A stretch of 9,449 bases of DNA from Leptospira sp. (GCA_025457985.1 JALOTI010000042.1:1-9449), one strand, 5' to 3'; counted from the stretch's first letter, positions 1-7,488 are shown. Program-made: numbers and translations. Notes: generated by a model from the letters alone, not told the origin.

Positions 1-529
1 CTACATGGATTTTTCCATTATAGATATTCCACAATTCTGGTCTTTGGAGCTTTGGATCCCAGGATCCAAACTCATCTCTTACCGAGAATACACGCTCCTT
101 AGCTCTTGCTTTTTCTTCATCCCTTCTCGCACCGCCAATACATGCATCAAACTTAAATTCGGCGATGGTATCTAGAAGTGTAACTGTTTGGATTCCGTTC
201 CTACTTGGGAATTTACCTTTTTCTTCAACTGCTTTACCCTGGTCTATGGAATCTTGAACGTATCGAACGATCAGTCTTTCACCAATTCGTTCAACGAGTT
301 CATCTCTAAATTGCAGAGCCTCTTCAAAATTATGACCAGTATCAATATGAACTAAAGGGAATGGAAACTTGCCTGGACGGAATGCCTTTAATGCAAGGTG
401 CACAAGACAGATCGAATCTTTGCCTCCCGAAAATAGGAGAGCGGGTCGTTCAAATTGTGCGGCTACCTCTCGCAGAATGTAAATCGATTCGGCTTCAAGT
501 TGTTCTAAATGCGAAAGACGAGTGTTCAT
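1..529 (-). CDS. cysD: Sulfate adenylyltransferase subunit 2 (small subunit), 3' end outside window
   Basis: This is the ATP sulfurylase small subunit, which makes APS from sulfate and ATP in the cytoplasm together with the GTPase subunit CysN. The 176 visible codons begin with MNTRLSHLEQLEAESIYILR. A PP-loop ATP-pyrophosphatase motif, SGGKDS, sits at residues 34-39, followed by HIDTGHNFEE around 61-70. The family-typical GGARRDEEKARAKER and an RPELWNIYNG segment follow near the window edge. The family is about 300 residues long, so roughly the last 40% lies beyond position 1, where cysN would be expected (inference). The ATG is one base after the cysH stop, and a GGAAA Shine-Dalgarno lies inside the cysH 3' end, so the two are co-transcribed and probably translationally coupled. 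Identification is firm; only the C-terminus is unseen. Confidence 0.95.
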   Translation of the reverse strand, partial: MNTRLSHLEQLEAESIYILREVAAQFERPALLFSGGKDSICLVHLALKAFRPGKFPFPLVHIDTGHNFEEALQFRDELVERIGERLIVRYVQDSIDQGKAVEEKGKFPSRNGIQTVTLLDTIAEFKFDACIGGARRDEEKARAKERVFSVRDEFGSWDPKLQRPELWNIYNGKIHV

Positions 530-530
530 C

Positions 531-1250
531 TTAATTTCCTTTTTTTGGCATGAGTTTTCCATCCACCCAGTGGAGGCCACATTCCTTTTGACTAGCTTGT
601 TCCCACCACCAACGACCAGCACGGAAGTCCTCTCCCTCAGCGATCGCCCGCGTGCAAGGTGCACAACCAATGCTAGGAAAACCTTTATCGTGTAAGCTGT
701 TGTAGGGAACATTATTTTTTCGAATATATGCCCAAGTGTCTTCCCAAGTCCAATTTAGTAGCGGTTGGTATTTTAAAATACCCTTAGCCTTGTCTTCTTC
801 AAACAGGGAAAGATCATTTCTGAAACTGGATTGTTCTTTTCGAAGACCAGTGATCCAAATCTTTACTCCTTTGAGTGCAAGATCGAGTGGTAACACTTTA
901 CGAATGTTACAGCACTCCTTTCGGATTTCAAGGGAATCGTAAATTGAATTGGGGCCGAATTTTTGAATGTAATCTGAAATCAATTTTGCGTCAGGAAAAA
1001 AAGTTTCGATATGAACTCCATAACGGAGGTTGGTTTTTTGCCAAACATCATAGGTTTCGGGAAAAAGCCGTCCTGTGTCGAGGGTCACGATCCGAATGGG
1101 TAAGGATTCAGACAAAATGGCGTGGGTAATCGCTTGGTCTTCTAAACCGAAACTAGTCGTAAAAACAATCGGACCCTCGAAGTCCGCGACCAGTTTTTTC
1201 AATCCGGATGCTAGATCTAAATCAGAGTAGGTTTTGGTCGTATTTGACAT
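531..1250 (-). CDS. cysH: Assimilatory adenylyl-sulfate (APS) reductase, [4Fe-4S] type
   Basis: A 239-residue thioredoxin-dependent reductase that turns APS into sulfite in the cytoplasm. The nucleotide-binding loop TSFGLEDQ is at residues 32-39 and LDTGRLFPET at 57-66. The two cysteine pairs that ligate a [4Fe-4S] cluster are present: ECC at 112-114 and GCAPC at 195-199. This marks it as an APS reductase rather than the cluster-free PAPS reductase of enteric bacteria. The C-terminal catalytic KECGLH is at 222-227. With this enzyme no APS kinase (CysC) is needed, which fits the neighbouring cysD making APS. The ATG at 1250 follows a G-rich Shine-Dalgarno-like run (GGGGGT). The gene is separated from cysA by 68 bp that hold repeat structures, so it may have some separate regulation, and it is joined tightly to cysD. 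Confidence 0.95.
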   Translation of the reverse strand: MSNTTKTYSDLDLASGLKKLVADFEGPIVFTTSFGLEDQAITHAILSESLPIRIVTLDTGRLFPETYDVWQKTNLRYGVHIETFFPDAKLISDYIQKFGPNSIYDSLEIRKECCNIRKVLPLDLALKGVKIWITGLRKEQSSFRNDLSLFEEDKAKGILKYQPLLNWTWEDTWAYIRKNNVPYNSLHDKGFPSIGCAPCTRAIAEGEDFRAGRWWWEQASQKECGLHWVDGKLMPKKGN

Positions 1251-1267
1251 AAATTACCCCCAACCCC

Positions 1268-1308
1268 ATCCAATGTTTCGTATATTGGATATTTTGTAAA
1301 GTATATTG
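1268..1308. promoter_or_regulatory. Overlapping inverted and direct repeats in the cysA-cysH gap (possible operator)
   Basis: The 68-bp gap between cysA and cysH contains a 7-bp inverted repeat, ATCCAAT (1268-1274) and ATTGGAT (1284-1290), with a 9-bp spacer. Overlapping it is an 8-bp direct repeat, GTATATTG at 1280-1287 and again at 1301-1308. The repeat period is 21 bp, about two helical turns, which is the usual geometry for a dimeric regulator or paired sites. No good sigma70 promoter for cysHD could be assigned: TTTACA on the minus strand has only a poor -10 partner. A regulatory role is inferred from position and repeat geometry only. Confidence 0.35.
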
Positions 1309-1318
1309 ATCAAAATTC

Positions 1319-2383
1319 CTAGATCGAGAAGTCTTCCACGTATACTTTAGCTTTTTTGATCCGCAAAAAGACCATCTCACCTGGAAGAAGGTTGAGGAGC
1401 CGGTAGGTTTCTTGGTCGAGTACTGACTCGATGAGCGTGCCTGTATCGAGACGTTTCAGCTCAACTCGAACATTTCGACCTGTGGAATGGATGTATTGGA
1501 TGTCTGCCGCAATTCCCAAATCTCTTTCTCGGGTAATTTCCACATCGTAGGGGCGAACATACGCAACTGCGTCTGAGTTTTGGATGTTTTGGTGTTCTGG
1601 GCTTTCTAGGGAAAGATCGCCAATTTTTGTTTTTCCACCTTCAATCCTACCGTGGAATAAATTCACATCTCCTAAAAAATGAAACACAAACGGAGTTTTG
1701 GGTTTGTTATACACTTCGTCCGGACTCCCGACTTGTTCAATCTGTCCACTTTTGAGTATTACGATCGAATCACTCACTTCCAAGGCTTCTTCTTGGTCAT
1801 GAGTCACAAATACACTTGTTATATGAATTTCATCATGGAGTCGTCTAAGCCAGGTCCTAAGTTCTTTACGAACCTTTGCATCTAAAGCACCAAAAGGTTC
1901 ATCTAACAAAAGAAATTTAGGTTCAATAGCCAAAGCACGTGCAAGTGCTACTCTTTGCCTTTGTCCACCGGATAATTCATGCGGATATCGTTTGTGGTAA
2001 GATTCTAATTGAACGAGTTTCAATAGTTTATTCACTCGTTCGGCAATTTCATCTTTTGATGGTCTTGTCTTTTTGGAGCGAACATTCAAACCAAATGCAA
2101 TATTTTCGAATATATTCATATGCCGAAATAAGGCATAATGCTGAAATACAAAGCCAACTTGACCTTCTTTAATTTTTTCCTTAGACTGATCCGCATTAAT
2201 AAATGCTACTTCACCGGAACTTGGAGTCTCGAGTCCCGCAATCATTCGAAGTAAGGTCGTTTTTCCTGAACCAGATGGACCAAGGAGAGCTACCAGTTGG
2301 CCATCAGGAATCGTTAAGTTGATGTCTGAGAGGGCTTTGAATTCGTTAAATTCTTTGGTGACGTTTCGTATCTCAATTGGCAT
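1319..2383 (-). CDS. cysA: Sulfate/thiosulfate ABC transporter ATP-binding protein
   Basis: The ATPase subunit that powers sulfate import, docking on CysT and CysW at the inner face of the membrane. It has 354 residues. Walker [10 protein letters not shown] is at 35-43, the Q-loop glutamine is in FVFQHYALF near 81, the signature LSGGQRQR at 137-144, Walker B LLLDEP at 158-163, and the switch histidine is in THDQEE at 194-199. Residues from about 235 to the end form the TOBE-type regulatory domain, including [10 protein letters not shown]. The CysA-specific [14 protein letters not shown] follows the Q-loop. The ATG at 2383 would overlap the end of an intact cysW by 11 nt, but the amber codon in cysW ends translation 103 nt upstream. 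The gene's own ribosome binding site is weak (AAGAG rather far upstream), so expression may depend on coupling. Confidence 0.95.
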   Translation of the reverse strand: MPIEIRNVTKEFNEFKALSDINLTIPDGQLVALLGPSGSGKTTLLRMIAGLETPSSGEVAFINADQSKEKIKEGQVGFVFQHYALFRHMNIFENIAFGLNVRSKKTRPSKDEIAERVNKLLKLVQLESYHKRYPHELSGGQRQRVALARALAIEPKFLLLDEPFGALDAKVRKELRTWLRRLHDEIHITSVFVTHDQEEALEVSDSIVILKSGQIEQVGSPDEVYNKPKTPFVFHFLGDVNLFHGRIEGGKTKIGDLSLESPEHQNIQNSDAVAYVRPYDVEITRERDLGIAADIQYIHSTGRNVRVELKRLDTGTLIESVLDQETYRLLNLLPGEMVFLRIKKAKVYVEDFSI

Positions 2384-2489
2384 CGGATTTTCTCTTTTCT
2401 AATAGAATCTTAAAGACGAGTGTAATTAATGATAAAAATACAAGTATACTTGCACAGGAAAAAGCTCCAACTGTATCGAACTCATTCTA
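2373..2489 (-). pseudogene. cysW: Orphaned C-terminal tail of cysW, beyond the in-frame amber codon
   Basis: Reading the cysW frame through the TAG at 2489-2487 gives 37 more sense codons, beginning NEFDTVGAFSCASI and ending EKRKSDAN. They end at a TGA (2375-2373) inside the start of cysA. This is a normal CysW ending: LPLHIEML-[stop]-NEFDTVGAF aligns without gaps to the E. coli CysW LPLQIELLEQDYNTVGSF (recalled, not searched). The tail supplies the last transmembrane helix (residues about 240-262 of the restored protein) and a short basic cytoplasmic end. The frame has stayed clean with no second stop, so the mutation is recent, the stop is read through, or the base is a sequencing error. 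Confidence 0.85.
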
Positions 2490-3185
2490 TAACATTTCAA
2501 TATGTAGAGGAAGGGTAGTGGTTTTTCCACGGATATGTCCGCTTAGAACAGACACCGCACCAAACTCACCCATCGCCCTCGCATTACAAAGAATAATACC
2601 ATACATAAGGCCCCATTTGATGTTGGGAATGATGATCTTAAAAAAAACTTGAAAGAAGTTTGCACCGAGTAGAATTCCAGCTTCTTCCTCTTCTTTACCT
2701 GTCGAAAGAAAGATTGGAATCAATTCTCTAGTTACGAATGGGAAGGTGATAAATACAGTTGCAAGTATTAGACCTGTAGTATTAAACACAACTTGTATCC
2801 CATTTGCTACTAACCAATCTCCAAAGTAACCTTGCCTTCCAAAGAGAAGTAAGAATACAAGACCAGCAACAACGGGTGAAACCGAAAAAGGAATATCAAT
2901 AATTGTAAGTAGAATATTTTTTCCAGGGAATTGAAACCTTGTAAGTGCAAAGGCGGAAAAAATTCCAAATACAGTATTCAAAAGAACGGAAACTGCTGTC
3001 ACTTTGAGTGTTAATTGAATTGAAAATAGCGTGTGTTTGTCGGTAATCGATGACCAGTATTTAGAAATACCTTCCGAAAATGCCTCTGCAAAAACGGTAT
3101 AAATGGGAAGTACTAACAAAATTCCAAAAAAAAAGTAAGTGAGAAAAATAAGGAAAAAAGGAGTAAATGTTTTTGGTTGCTTCAT
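2487..3185 (-). CDS. cysW: Sulfate ABC transporter permease CysW, truncated by an in-frame TAG
   Basis: One of the two membrane permeases of the sulfate importer. The reading frame from ATG 3185 to the amber TAG gives 232 residues, against 270 if the TAG were a sense codon and about 270-290 for the family. Hydrophobic segments lie near residues 11-33, 55-82, 92-115, 136-157 and 188-212. The EAA loop that contacts CysA is [25 protein letters not shown], at about 167-187. The CysW signatures [20 protein letters not shown] and [13 protein letters not shown] are present. The start overlaps the cysT stop in ATGA, which fixes it and implies coupled translation. What is missing is the last transmembrane helix, so the product may be non-functional or impaired. 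The upstream part shows no other damage. Confidence 0.9.
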   Translation of the reverse strand: MKQPKTFTPFFLIFLTYFFFGILLVLPIYTVFAEAFSEGISKYWSSITDKHTLFSIQLTLKVTAVSVLLNTVFGIFSAFALTRFQFPGKNILLTIIDIPFSVSPVVAGLVFLLLFGRQGYFGDWLVANGIQVVFNTTGLILATVFITFPFVTRELIPIFLSTGKEEEEAGILLGANFFQVFFKIIIPNIKWGLMYGIILCNARAMGEFGAVSVLSGHIRGKTTTLPLHIEML

Positions 3186-4012
3186 ATAAACTTTTTACTC
3201 ATTTTTGTTTGGACAAGGTTTAATAAAAACATAATGCTGAAGGAGACAGATAACATAACAATTGCAATACCTGTAGCACCAGCGTAGTCGTATTGCTCCA
3301 GCTTTGAAACAATCAAAAGCGGTAAAATTTCCGTTTTTCCTGGTATATTTCCTGAAATAAAGACAACCGATCCATATTCTCCAATGCTCCTTGCAAAAGC
3401 CATCCCCGTACCTGTTAAAATTGCAGGGTAAAGTTCAGGTAAAATCACCTTACGAAAGGTTTGGAAGGGACTTGCCCCAAGGCATTTTGCACTTTCTTCC
3501 CATTCTTTGGGAAACTCTTCTAACACTGGTTGTACGGTTCTTACAACAAAAGGAAATCCTACAAAAATAAGAGCTATTGTGATACCAGCCGGAGTGTAAG
3601 CAATATCAAAGCCTATTTGGGAAAACGGTGCACCAAGAATTCCATTCTTAGAATAAATGGTCGTTAGAGCAATGCCTGCAACTGCAGTTGGTAGAGTGAA
3701 GGGTAAGTCTACCAAAGTATCAATGAGCTTTTTGCCAGGAAAATCGTAACGAACAAGAACCCATGCAAATAAAAAACCAATGAAGAGGTTAAAAACTGCA
3801 GATACAATACCTAAACCAAAACTTAGAGATAGGGCTGCCTGGATTCTTTCTTCAGAGAATATTTGAAGAATTCCAGACATACCCAAACCAAAAGAGCTAC
3901 CAAACAATGCAAACAAGGGAAGGACAACAACTAAGGAAGAATAAAATACCGTTGTTCCTAATGTTAATCCTAGGTGCCTTTTTTGGTAGGGTTTGGTTTT
4001 TACTTGAAACAT
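3182..4012 (-). CDS. cysT: Sulfate ABC transporter permease CysT
   Basis: The partner permease of CysW, forming the sulfate channel in the inner membrane (also called CysU). From ATG 4012 it has 276 residues, close to the usual 277. Hydrophobic segments occur near residues 17-40, 58-88, 100-120, 140-160, 195-218 and 242-266. The family motif [20 protein letters not shown] is at 101-120, and the EAA loop for CysA docking is [25 protein letters not shown] at 172-192. The frame stays open upstream to a TTG at 4096, but that would overlap sbp by 77 nt and add a non-family N-terminus, so ATG 4012 was chosen. This ATG is 7 nt after the sbp stop and has no Shine-Dalgarno (a T-run precedes it), so initiation probably depends on ribosomes finishing sbp. 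Unlike CysW, it keeps its last helix. Confidence 0.94.
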   Translation of the reverse strand: MFQVKTKPYQKRHLGLTLGTTVFYSSLVVVLPLFALFGSSFGLGMSGILQIFSEERIQAALSLSFGLGIVSAVFNLFIGFLFAWVLVRYDFPGKKLIDTLVDLPFTLPTAVAGIALTTIYSKNGILGAPFSQIGFDIAYTPAGITIALIFVGFPFVVRTVQPVLEEFPKEWEESAKCLGASPFQTFRKVILPELYPAILTGTGMAFARSIGEYGSVVFISGNIPGKTEILPLLIVSKLEQYDYAGATGIAIVMLSVSFSIMFLLNLVQTKMSKKFI

Positions 4013-4019
4013 AAAAAAT

Positions 4020-5054
4020 CTATTTTTTGTAGATGGAATCAAAGACTCCCTGATCCGCAAAATGTTTTTTCTGAGCCGACTCCCAAGTTTCTCCAATATC
4101 CTTTAAATTGAATGTTTTGATCTTTGGAAAATTTGCGGCTACAGTTTGGAAAACTTTTGGATCATAAGGACGAAAATGATGCTTTGCATATAGAACTTGT
4201 CCTTCTTTTGAAAATAAAAAATTCAGATAGGATTTTGCGCGGTCCAGGTTACCTTTTTTTTCGGCTATCTTTTTGACTATGGCAATTGGAGTTTCTGCCT
4301 TTATACTTTCTTCTGGATAGATAACTTCAAAATTATTTTTCCCTGCTCTTTTCTCTTCGGCTAATGTCAGTTTTGCTTCGTTTTCCCAAGTAATTAAAAC
4401 ATCGCCAATTCCTCTTTGAACAAAAGTGGTTGTTGCAGCTCTCGCTCCAGTATCGAGTACCGATGTATTTTTATAAAGATTTTTGATAAATTCGGTAGCC
4501 TTTACTTCAGATTTGTACTTTCTAAGTGCATAACCGTAAGCCGCTAGGTAATTCCAGCGAGCTCCACCTGAGGTTTTTGGATTCGGTGTGATGATTCCCA
4601 CGCCAGGTTTTGTAATATCATCCCAATTTTTGATTTGTTTCGGGTTGGATTTACGGACTAAAAATACTATTGTCGAATAACTTGGAGTAGACGAATTAGG
4701 GTATTCATTTGCCCAGTCTGCAGGGAGGAGTCCTGCTAATTTAGAGATTGCATCAATATCATAAGACAATGCCAAAGACACAATATCCGCATCTAAGCCA
4801 TCAATAACAGCTCGCGATTGTTTTCCTGAACCACCGTGGGATTGTTGGATTTGAAACTTTTTTCCACCGGAAGATTCGTACTTCTTTAAAAATTCTGCAT
4901 TCACATCTTCATACAATTCTCTTGTTGGATCAAACGAAAAATGGATGAAATCGTTCGAAAGCAAAGGAGTCCCCCAAAAACTGGCAAATGACAGGGCAGC
5001 TCCAAACCTGGCTATTTTTTGAAAAAAATCTAATATACCTTGAATATTTCTCAT
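4020..5054 (-). CDS. sbp: Periplasmic sulfate-binding protein
   Basis: A solute-binding protein that captures sulfate in the periplasm and delivers it to CysT/CysW. It has 344 residues. An N-terminal signal sequence is visible (basic residues R2, K13, R16, then a hydrophobic stretch at about 17-33). The family hallmarks then follow in order: [14 protein letters not shown] at 39-52, [16 protein letters not shown] at 71-86, [16 protein letters not shown] near 88-103, [15 protein letters not shown] at 127-141, [20 protein letters not shown] at 155-174, [13 protein letters not shown] at 215-227, and FRPYDP near 294-299. The frame is open 45 codons further upstream, but ATG 5054 has a strong GGAGG ribosome binding site and begins the signal peptide. 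The upstream extension covers the promoter. It is the first and probably most expressed gene of the operon. Sbp and the thiosulfate-binding CysP are close relatives; the sequence resembles Sbp more. Confidence 0.95.
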   Translation of the reverse strand: MRNIQGILDFFQKIARFGAALSFASFWGTPLLSNDFIHFSFDPTRELYEDVNAEFLKKYESSGGKKFQIQQSHGGSGKQSRAVIDGLDADIVSLALSYDIDAISKLAGLLPADWANEYPNSSTPSYSTIVFLVRKSNPKQIKNWDDITKPGVGIITPNPKTSGGARWNYLAAYGYALRKYKSEVKATEFIKNLYKNTSVLDTGARAATTTFVQRGIGDVLITWENEAKLTLAEEKRAGKNNFEVIYPEESIKAETPIAIVKKIAEKKGNLDRAKSYLNFLFSKEGQVLYAKHHFRPYDPKVFQTVAANFPKIKTFNLKDIGETWESAQKKHFADQGVFDSIYKK

Positions 5055-5058
5055 ATTT

Positions 5059-5063
5059 CCTCC
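5059..5063 (-). promoter_or_regulatory. Ribosome binding site GGAGG of sbp
   Basis: GGAGG lies 4 nt before ATG 5054 on the minus strand. It is the best Shine-Dalgarno in the sulfur operon and decides the sbp start in favour of the signal-peptide methionine over the longer open frame beginning at 5189. Confidence 0.8.
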
Positions 5064-5072
5064 AATTTGCGC

Positions 5073-5103
5073 CAATAAATAGGATTTTTCATCCAATTTA
5101 TTG
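5073..5103. promoter_or_regulatory. 31-bp near-perfect palindrome in the sbp leader (operator or leader hairpin)
   Basis: The plus strand reads CAATAAAT (5073-5080), A, GGAT (5082-5085), a 5-bp centre TTTTC, ATCC (5091-5094), A, ATTTATTG (5096-5103). The arms are perfectly complementary except for one A/A mismatch: 12 of 13 pairs. It starts just downstream of the predicted transcription start and ends 10 bp before the sbp GGAGG. It could be a repressor operator for a dimeric regulator or an mRNA hairpin controlling access to the ribosome binding site. No T-run follows, so it is not a standard terminator. The structure is seen directly; the function is inferred. Confidence 0.65.
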
Positions 5104-5114
5104 AATCTTTTGCC

Positions 5115-5143
5115 AGTATTTCGACCATTCTGGGATTTGTCAA
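5115..5143 (-). promoter_or_regulatory. Sigma70-like promoter of the sbp-cysTWA-cysHD operon
   Basis: On the minus strand a perfect -35 hexamer TTGACA (5143-5138) is followed after exactly 17 bp by AATACT (5120-5115), which matches 4 of 6 bases of the -10 consensus. Transcription would start near 5108, giving a leader of about 54 nt that contains the palindrome. It is the best promoter candidate in the divergent intergenic region and supports the sbp start at 5054. Confidence 0.65.
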
Positions 5144-5204
5144 TGGATTCTGTATCCTTGAGTTTTCCCCTGGCTACAGGAATCCGCATCCTAGCAGTCC
5201 TTTT

Positions 5205-5233
5205 TTGAACCCGAAATGGGGACGAGACATAGT
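5205..5233 (+). promoter_or_regulatory. Possible sigma70-like promoter of fliK-flgD-flgE
   Basis: TTGAAC (5205-5210), 17 bp, CATAGT (5228-5233): four of six matches at each hexamer with ideal spacing. The leader to the fliK ATG would be about 68 nt. No sigma28-type or sigma54-type element was found ahead of fliK. The match is modest and would arise by chance fairly often in AT-rich DNA. Confidence 0.35.
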
Positions 5234-5307
5234 ACTACAAAGGAAGAAGATAATTGTCTCAAGGAATTTTTGATTCTCTCGATCCTAAAGAAGGATAGGG
5301 ACAATAA

Positions 5308-6900
5308 ATGAATCTCAAAATGGACACAAAGAACGTTATACCATTTCCAACTATGGATTTTAAAGCGCCAAAAATGGAAACAGAGTCTGTCTCTACCGTA
5401 CAAACTGCACCTTCCTTCTTTGAAATGCTTCATTCCGAAAAAATGGAATTTAAAAAAGAAGAAACTTCTATGAATGCGCCAGAAGAACCTCATGCAAATT
5501 CTAATACGAATTCGGATATTGGAAAGATTGACGAAGTTCAAAACCAGACAGAAGCCTCCGAAAAAACACCAACTTCCGCAAACCCAGATAAAGAAGAAGA
5601 CGAACTTGTAGAAGAAGATTTAGATCGAGAAGCATTAGAATACAGCATCCGAATTATGGATTTTTTGCCCAAATTCAATGAAGTGAAGCCGGCAAATGAA
5701 ATCAAAAATACAAACAGTGAACATACGGGAAAAAATCTTAATCCTAAGTCCACAGAACAGGCGCAAGCCTACAGAAGAAAGGAAGACTCTTCCTCTAATT
5801 TTTTAGAAGATACAAAAAAATTGGCGGAATCTCTCCTTAAGAAGGGAGAGTTGATTCATTTCGCAGATCAGAAGTCTCAAATTACAGAAGATAAAAATCA
5901 ATCGAACCTCGTTATGTTCCCCAATAAAAAAGAGGAACAATCTATCAAAATACCAGCGCATAAGAATGAAGGCTCAGTAAAAGATGTTCGAGCTAAGGAA
6001 ACCAATCATGGTTCCATTTCAAATGAAGCCATAACGGTGAAGGGAAAAGAAATTGCTGTAGAAAAAAAAGAAACTAACGTCGATTCTGTGGTAAAGGAAA
6101 AGGATAAAGTTAAATTAAAAAAAAATACAGAAACTTCTCCTGAAGATAAGATAAAAGATAAGGATAGCTCCCAACAAGTCCTTGATAAAAATTCTGATCG
6201 AGTTGTAAGAAACCTTGGAATCAAAGATAAAGAGTTTCAAAAATCTGAAATACAGAAAACTCAAAATTTAGAACGAGCTAGGATTGAGTCAACATCGAAC
6301 CAAGAACGAGTGCAGATGGTTCAATCCAACCAACTAGAAGGTAATTCTAGCCAATCCAGTGAAAAACGAACTTCCGGTGAGCCAGTCTCTTTTGGAACTG
6401 AGTTACGTTCACAACTTAAAGAAAACATCATCTCTGTAGAAAAAAACAAACCCACAAAAGATACGAACGTGAAGCAGAACGTTGATGAGCTAATCAAACA
6501 AGCCAAATTTGACATTGTGCAGAATGGAAAATCTAGTGCGGAAATCGTAATGAATCCCAAAGAATATGGTCGTTTGACTTTGAAAGTCTCAGTCGAAGGT
6601 GACAGAGTCGAAGGAAGGATCCTTGTTGATTCGGAAGAGATGGTTAAGTCCCTCCAAAATGAAATCCAAACGATTAAAGAAAATCTCAAAGAATCCGGAT
6701 TAGAGCTTGGAAGTCTTATCATCGATCTTTGGGATGATGGGAATCAGGCATCCTCCCGCGGACAAGATCAAGATCTGCAAAGATTGATGATTGAGCAGGC
6801 TAAGTATCGTTATTCGGATTCTACAAAGTTAGTTGAGGATTCAAATCCAAAGATGGAATATATAGAAAACCAAACCAAATCAATGGAATTTTTTGTTTAA
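5308..6900 (+). CDS. fliK: Flagellar hook-length control protein FliK
   Basis: A 530-residue protein inferred to measure the hook during assembly and switch the flagellar export gate from hook to filament substrates. Residues 1 to about 390 are a long hydrophilic, K/E/S/N-rich, low-complexity region with no predicted fold, as expected of the FliK ruler part. A compact C-terminal hook-length domain follows at about 393-480, containing AEIVMNPKEYGRLTLKVSVE (411-430), GDRVEGRILVDSEEMVKSL and LKESGLELGSLIIDLWDDG. The pattern (x)NPxxxGRLxLKVxVEGxxVxxRI...LxxxGLxLGSLxID is that of the Flg_hook family. The ATG has AGGG 7 nt upstream. It is followed after 9 nt by flgD and then flgE, the classic hook gene order. 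A-runs of 7, 8 and 9 bases interrupt the disordered region. The N-terminal part has little sequence conservation, so the call rests on the C-terminal domain and neighbours. Confidence 0.88.
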   Translation: MNLKMDTKNVIPFPTMDFKAPKMETESVSTVQTAPSFFEMLHSEKMEFKKEETSMNAPEEPHANSNTNSDIGKIDEVQNQTEASEKTPTSANPDKEEDELVEEDLDREALEYSIRIMDFLPKFNEVKPANEIKNTNSEHTGKNLNPKSTEQAQAYRRKEDSSSNFLEDTKKLAESLLKKGELIHFADQKSQITEDKNQSNLVMFPNKKEEQSIKIPAHKNEGSVKDVRAKETNHGSISNEAITVKGKEIAVEKKETNVDSVVKEKDKVKLKKNTETSPEDKIKDKDSSQQVLDKNSDRVVRNLGIKDKEFQKSEIQKTQNLERARIESTSNQERVQMVQSNQLEGNSSQSSEKRTSGEPVSFGTELRSQLKENIISVEKNKPTKDTNVKQNVDELIKQAKFDIVQNGKSSAEIVMNPKEYGRLTLKVSVEGDRVEGRILVDSEEMVKSLQNEIQTIKENLKESGLELGSLIIDLWDDGNQASSRGQDQDLQRLMIEQAKYRYSDSTKLVEDSNPKMEYIENQTKSMEFFV

Positions 6901-6909
6901 GGAAAATTT

Positions 6910-7488
6910 ATGCCAGACGGAATTCAAGACCTATCTACACAAAACTCTGCCAGAACCAAATATTTTGAATCTGACAAAACGTTTAATATACGAAAGCACC
7001 TCAACCAATTGGAAAAAGAAGAAACAAGTGGTTTAAAAGGAATAGAAATTCGGGAAAAACAAAAGGAATTAGGAAAGGATGATTTTTTAAAGCTCCTTCT
7101 CACTCAATTGTCACACCAAGATCCAACAAACCCTGTTCAGGATAAGGATTTTATAGCCCAGATGGCACAGTTTTCATCTTTAGAGCAAATGAAAAACATC
7201 TCCTCGGGAATTGCAAGGATGGAGTCTAAGCAAAGTTATTCGGTAGTAGGGAAAATTGTTTCTGGTCCAGACTTAGTTACTGGTGAAGACGTAACGGGTC
7301 TTGCGGGAGCGATCCTTTTTGATAATGAAGGAAAAACTTATGTTCGAGTAAACGGAAGAATGTTGGATGTCTCCAAATTGAATTTGATCTCTGATCCAGA
7401 GTTACTTAGAAATTCAGAACCAGAACTTCCAAGACCCACTAACGTACCAAACAATACGTTAAAAAAACAAGAAGCATATCAGGATTAA
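6910..7488 (+). CDS. flgD: Flagellar hook assembly protein FlgD (short form without Ig-like domain)
   Basis: A scaffold that caps the growing hook so that FlgE subunits can add. It has 192 residues. The diagnostic N-terminal FlgD domain is at about 52-103: [19 protein letters not shown] starting at 54, then [21 protein letters not shown]. From about 110 to 160, [20 protein letters not shown] and [20 protein letters not shown] form what looks like an uninterrupted Tudor-like domain. In longer FlgD proteins (about 220-240 residues) an Ig/FnIII-like domain is inserted there, and here it is absent. Residues 163-192 are a polar, probably disordered tail. GGAAA lies 6 nt before the ATG, 9 nt after the fliK stop, so co-translation with fliK is likely. 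The family assignment is secure. Confidence 0.93.
   Translation: MPDGIQDLSTQNSARTKYFESDKTFNIRKHLNQLEKEETSGLKGIEIREKQKELGKDDFLKLLLTQLSHQDPTNPVQDKDFIAQMAQFSSLEQMKNISSGIARMESKQSYSVVGKIVSGPDLVTGEDVTGLAGAILFDNEGKTYVRVNGRMLDVSKLNLISDPELLRNSEPELPRPTNVPNNTLKKQEAYQD

Noticed and set aside
4013..4096. TTG start at 4096 giving a longer CysT
   Set aside because: It overlaps sbp by 77 nt out of frame and adds a basic N-terminus not typical of the family. ATG 4012 gives 276 residues, the normal length.
5055..5189. 45-codon upstream extension of sbp (start at 5189)
   Set aside because: It would include the promoter and palindrome, has no family match and puts the signal peptide inside the protein. ATG 5054 has GGAGG and begins the signal peptide.
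5230..5237. Perfect 8-bp palindrome TAGTACTA upstream of fliK
   Set aside because: Too short to be informative, and it overlaps the weak promoter candidate by chance-level similarity.
5282..5296. Small hairpin ATCCT-AAAGA-AGGAT just before the fliK ribosome binding site
   Set aside because: Only five base pairs. It would be marginally stable, and the likely Shine-Dalgarno AGGG lies outside it.
5191..5541. Minus-strand 116-codon open frame overlapping the fliK 5' end
   Set aside because: Rich in Phe, Arg and Ile in the pattern expected from the antisense of an AT-rich Lys/Glu gene; no domain and no ribosome binding site. It is a shadow of fliK.
6321..6722. Minus-strand 133-codon open frame inside fliK
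   Set aside because: Antisense shadow rich in Ser and Phe over the conserved FliK domain; no independent evidence of coding.
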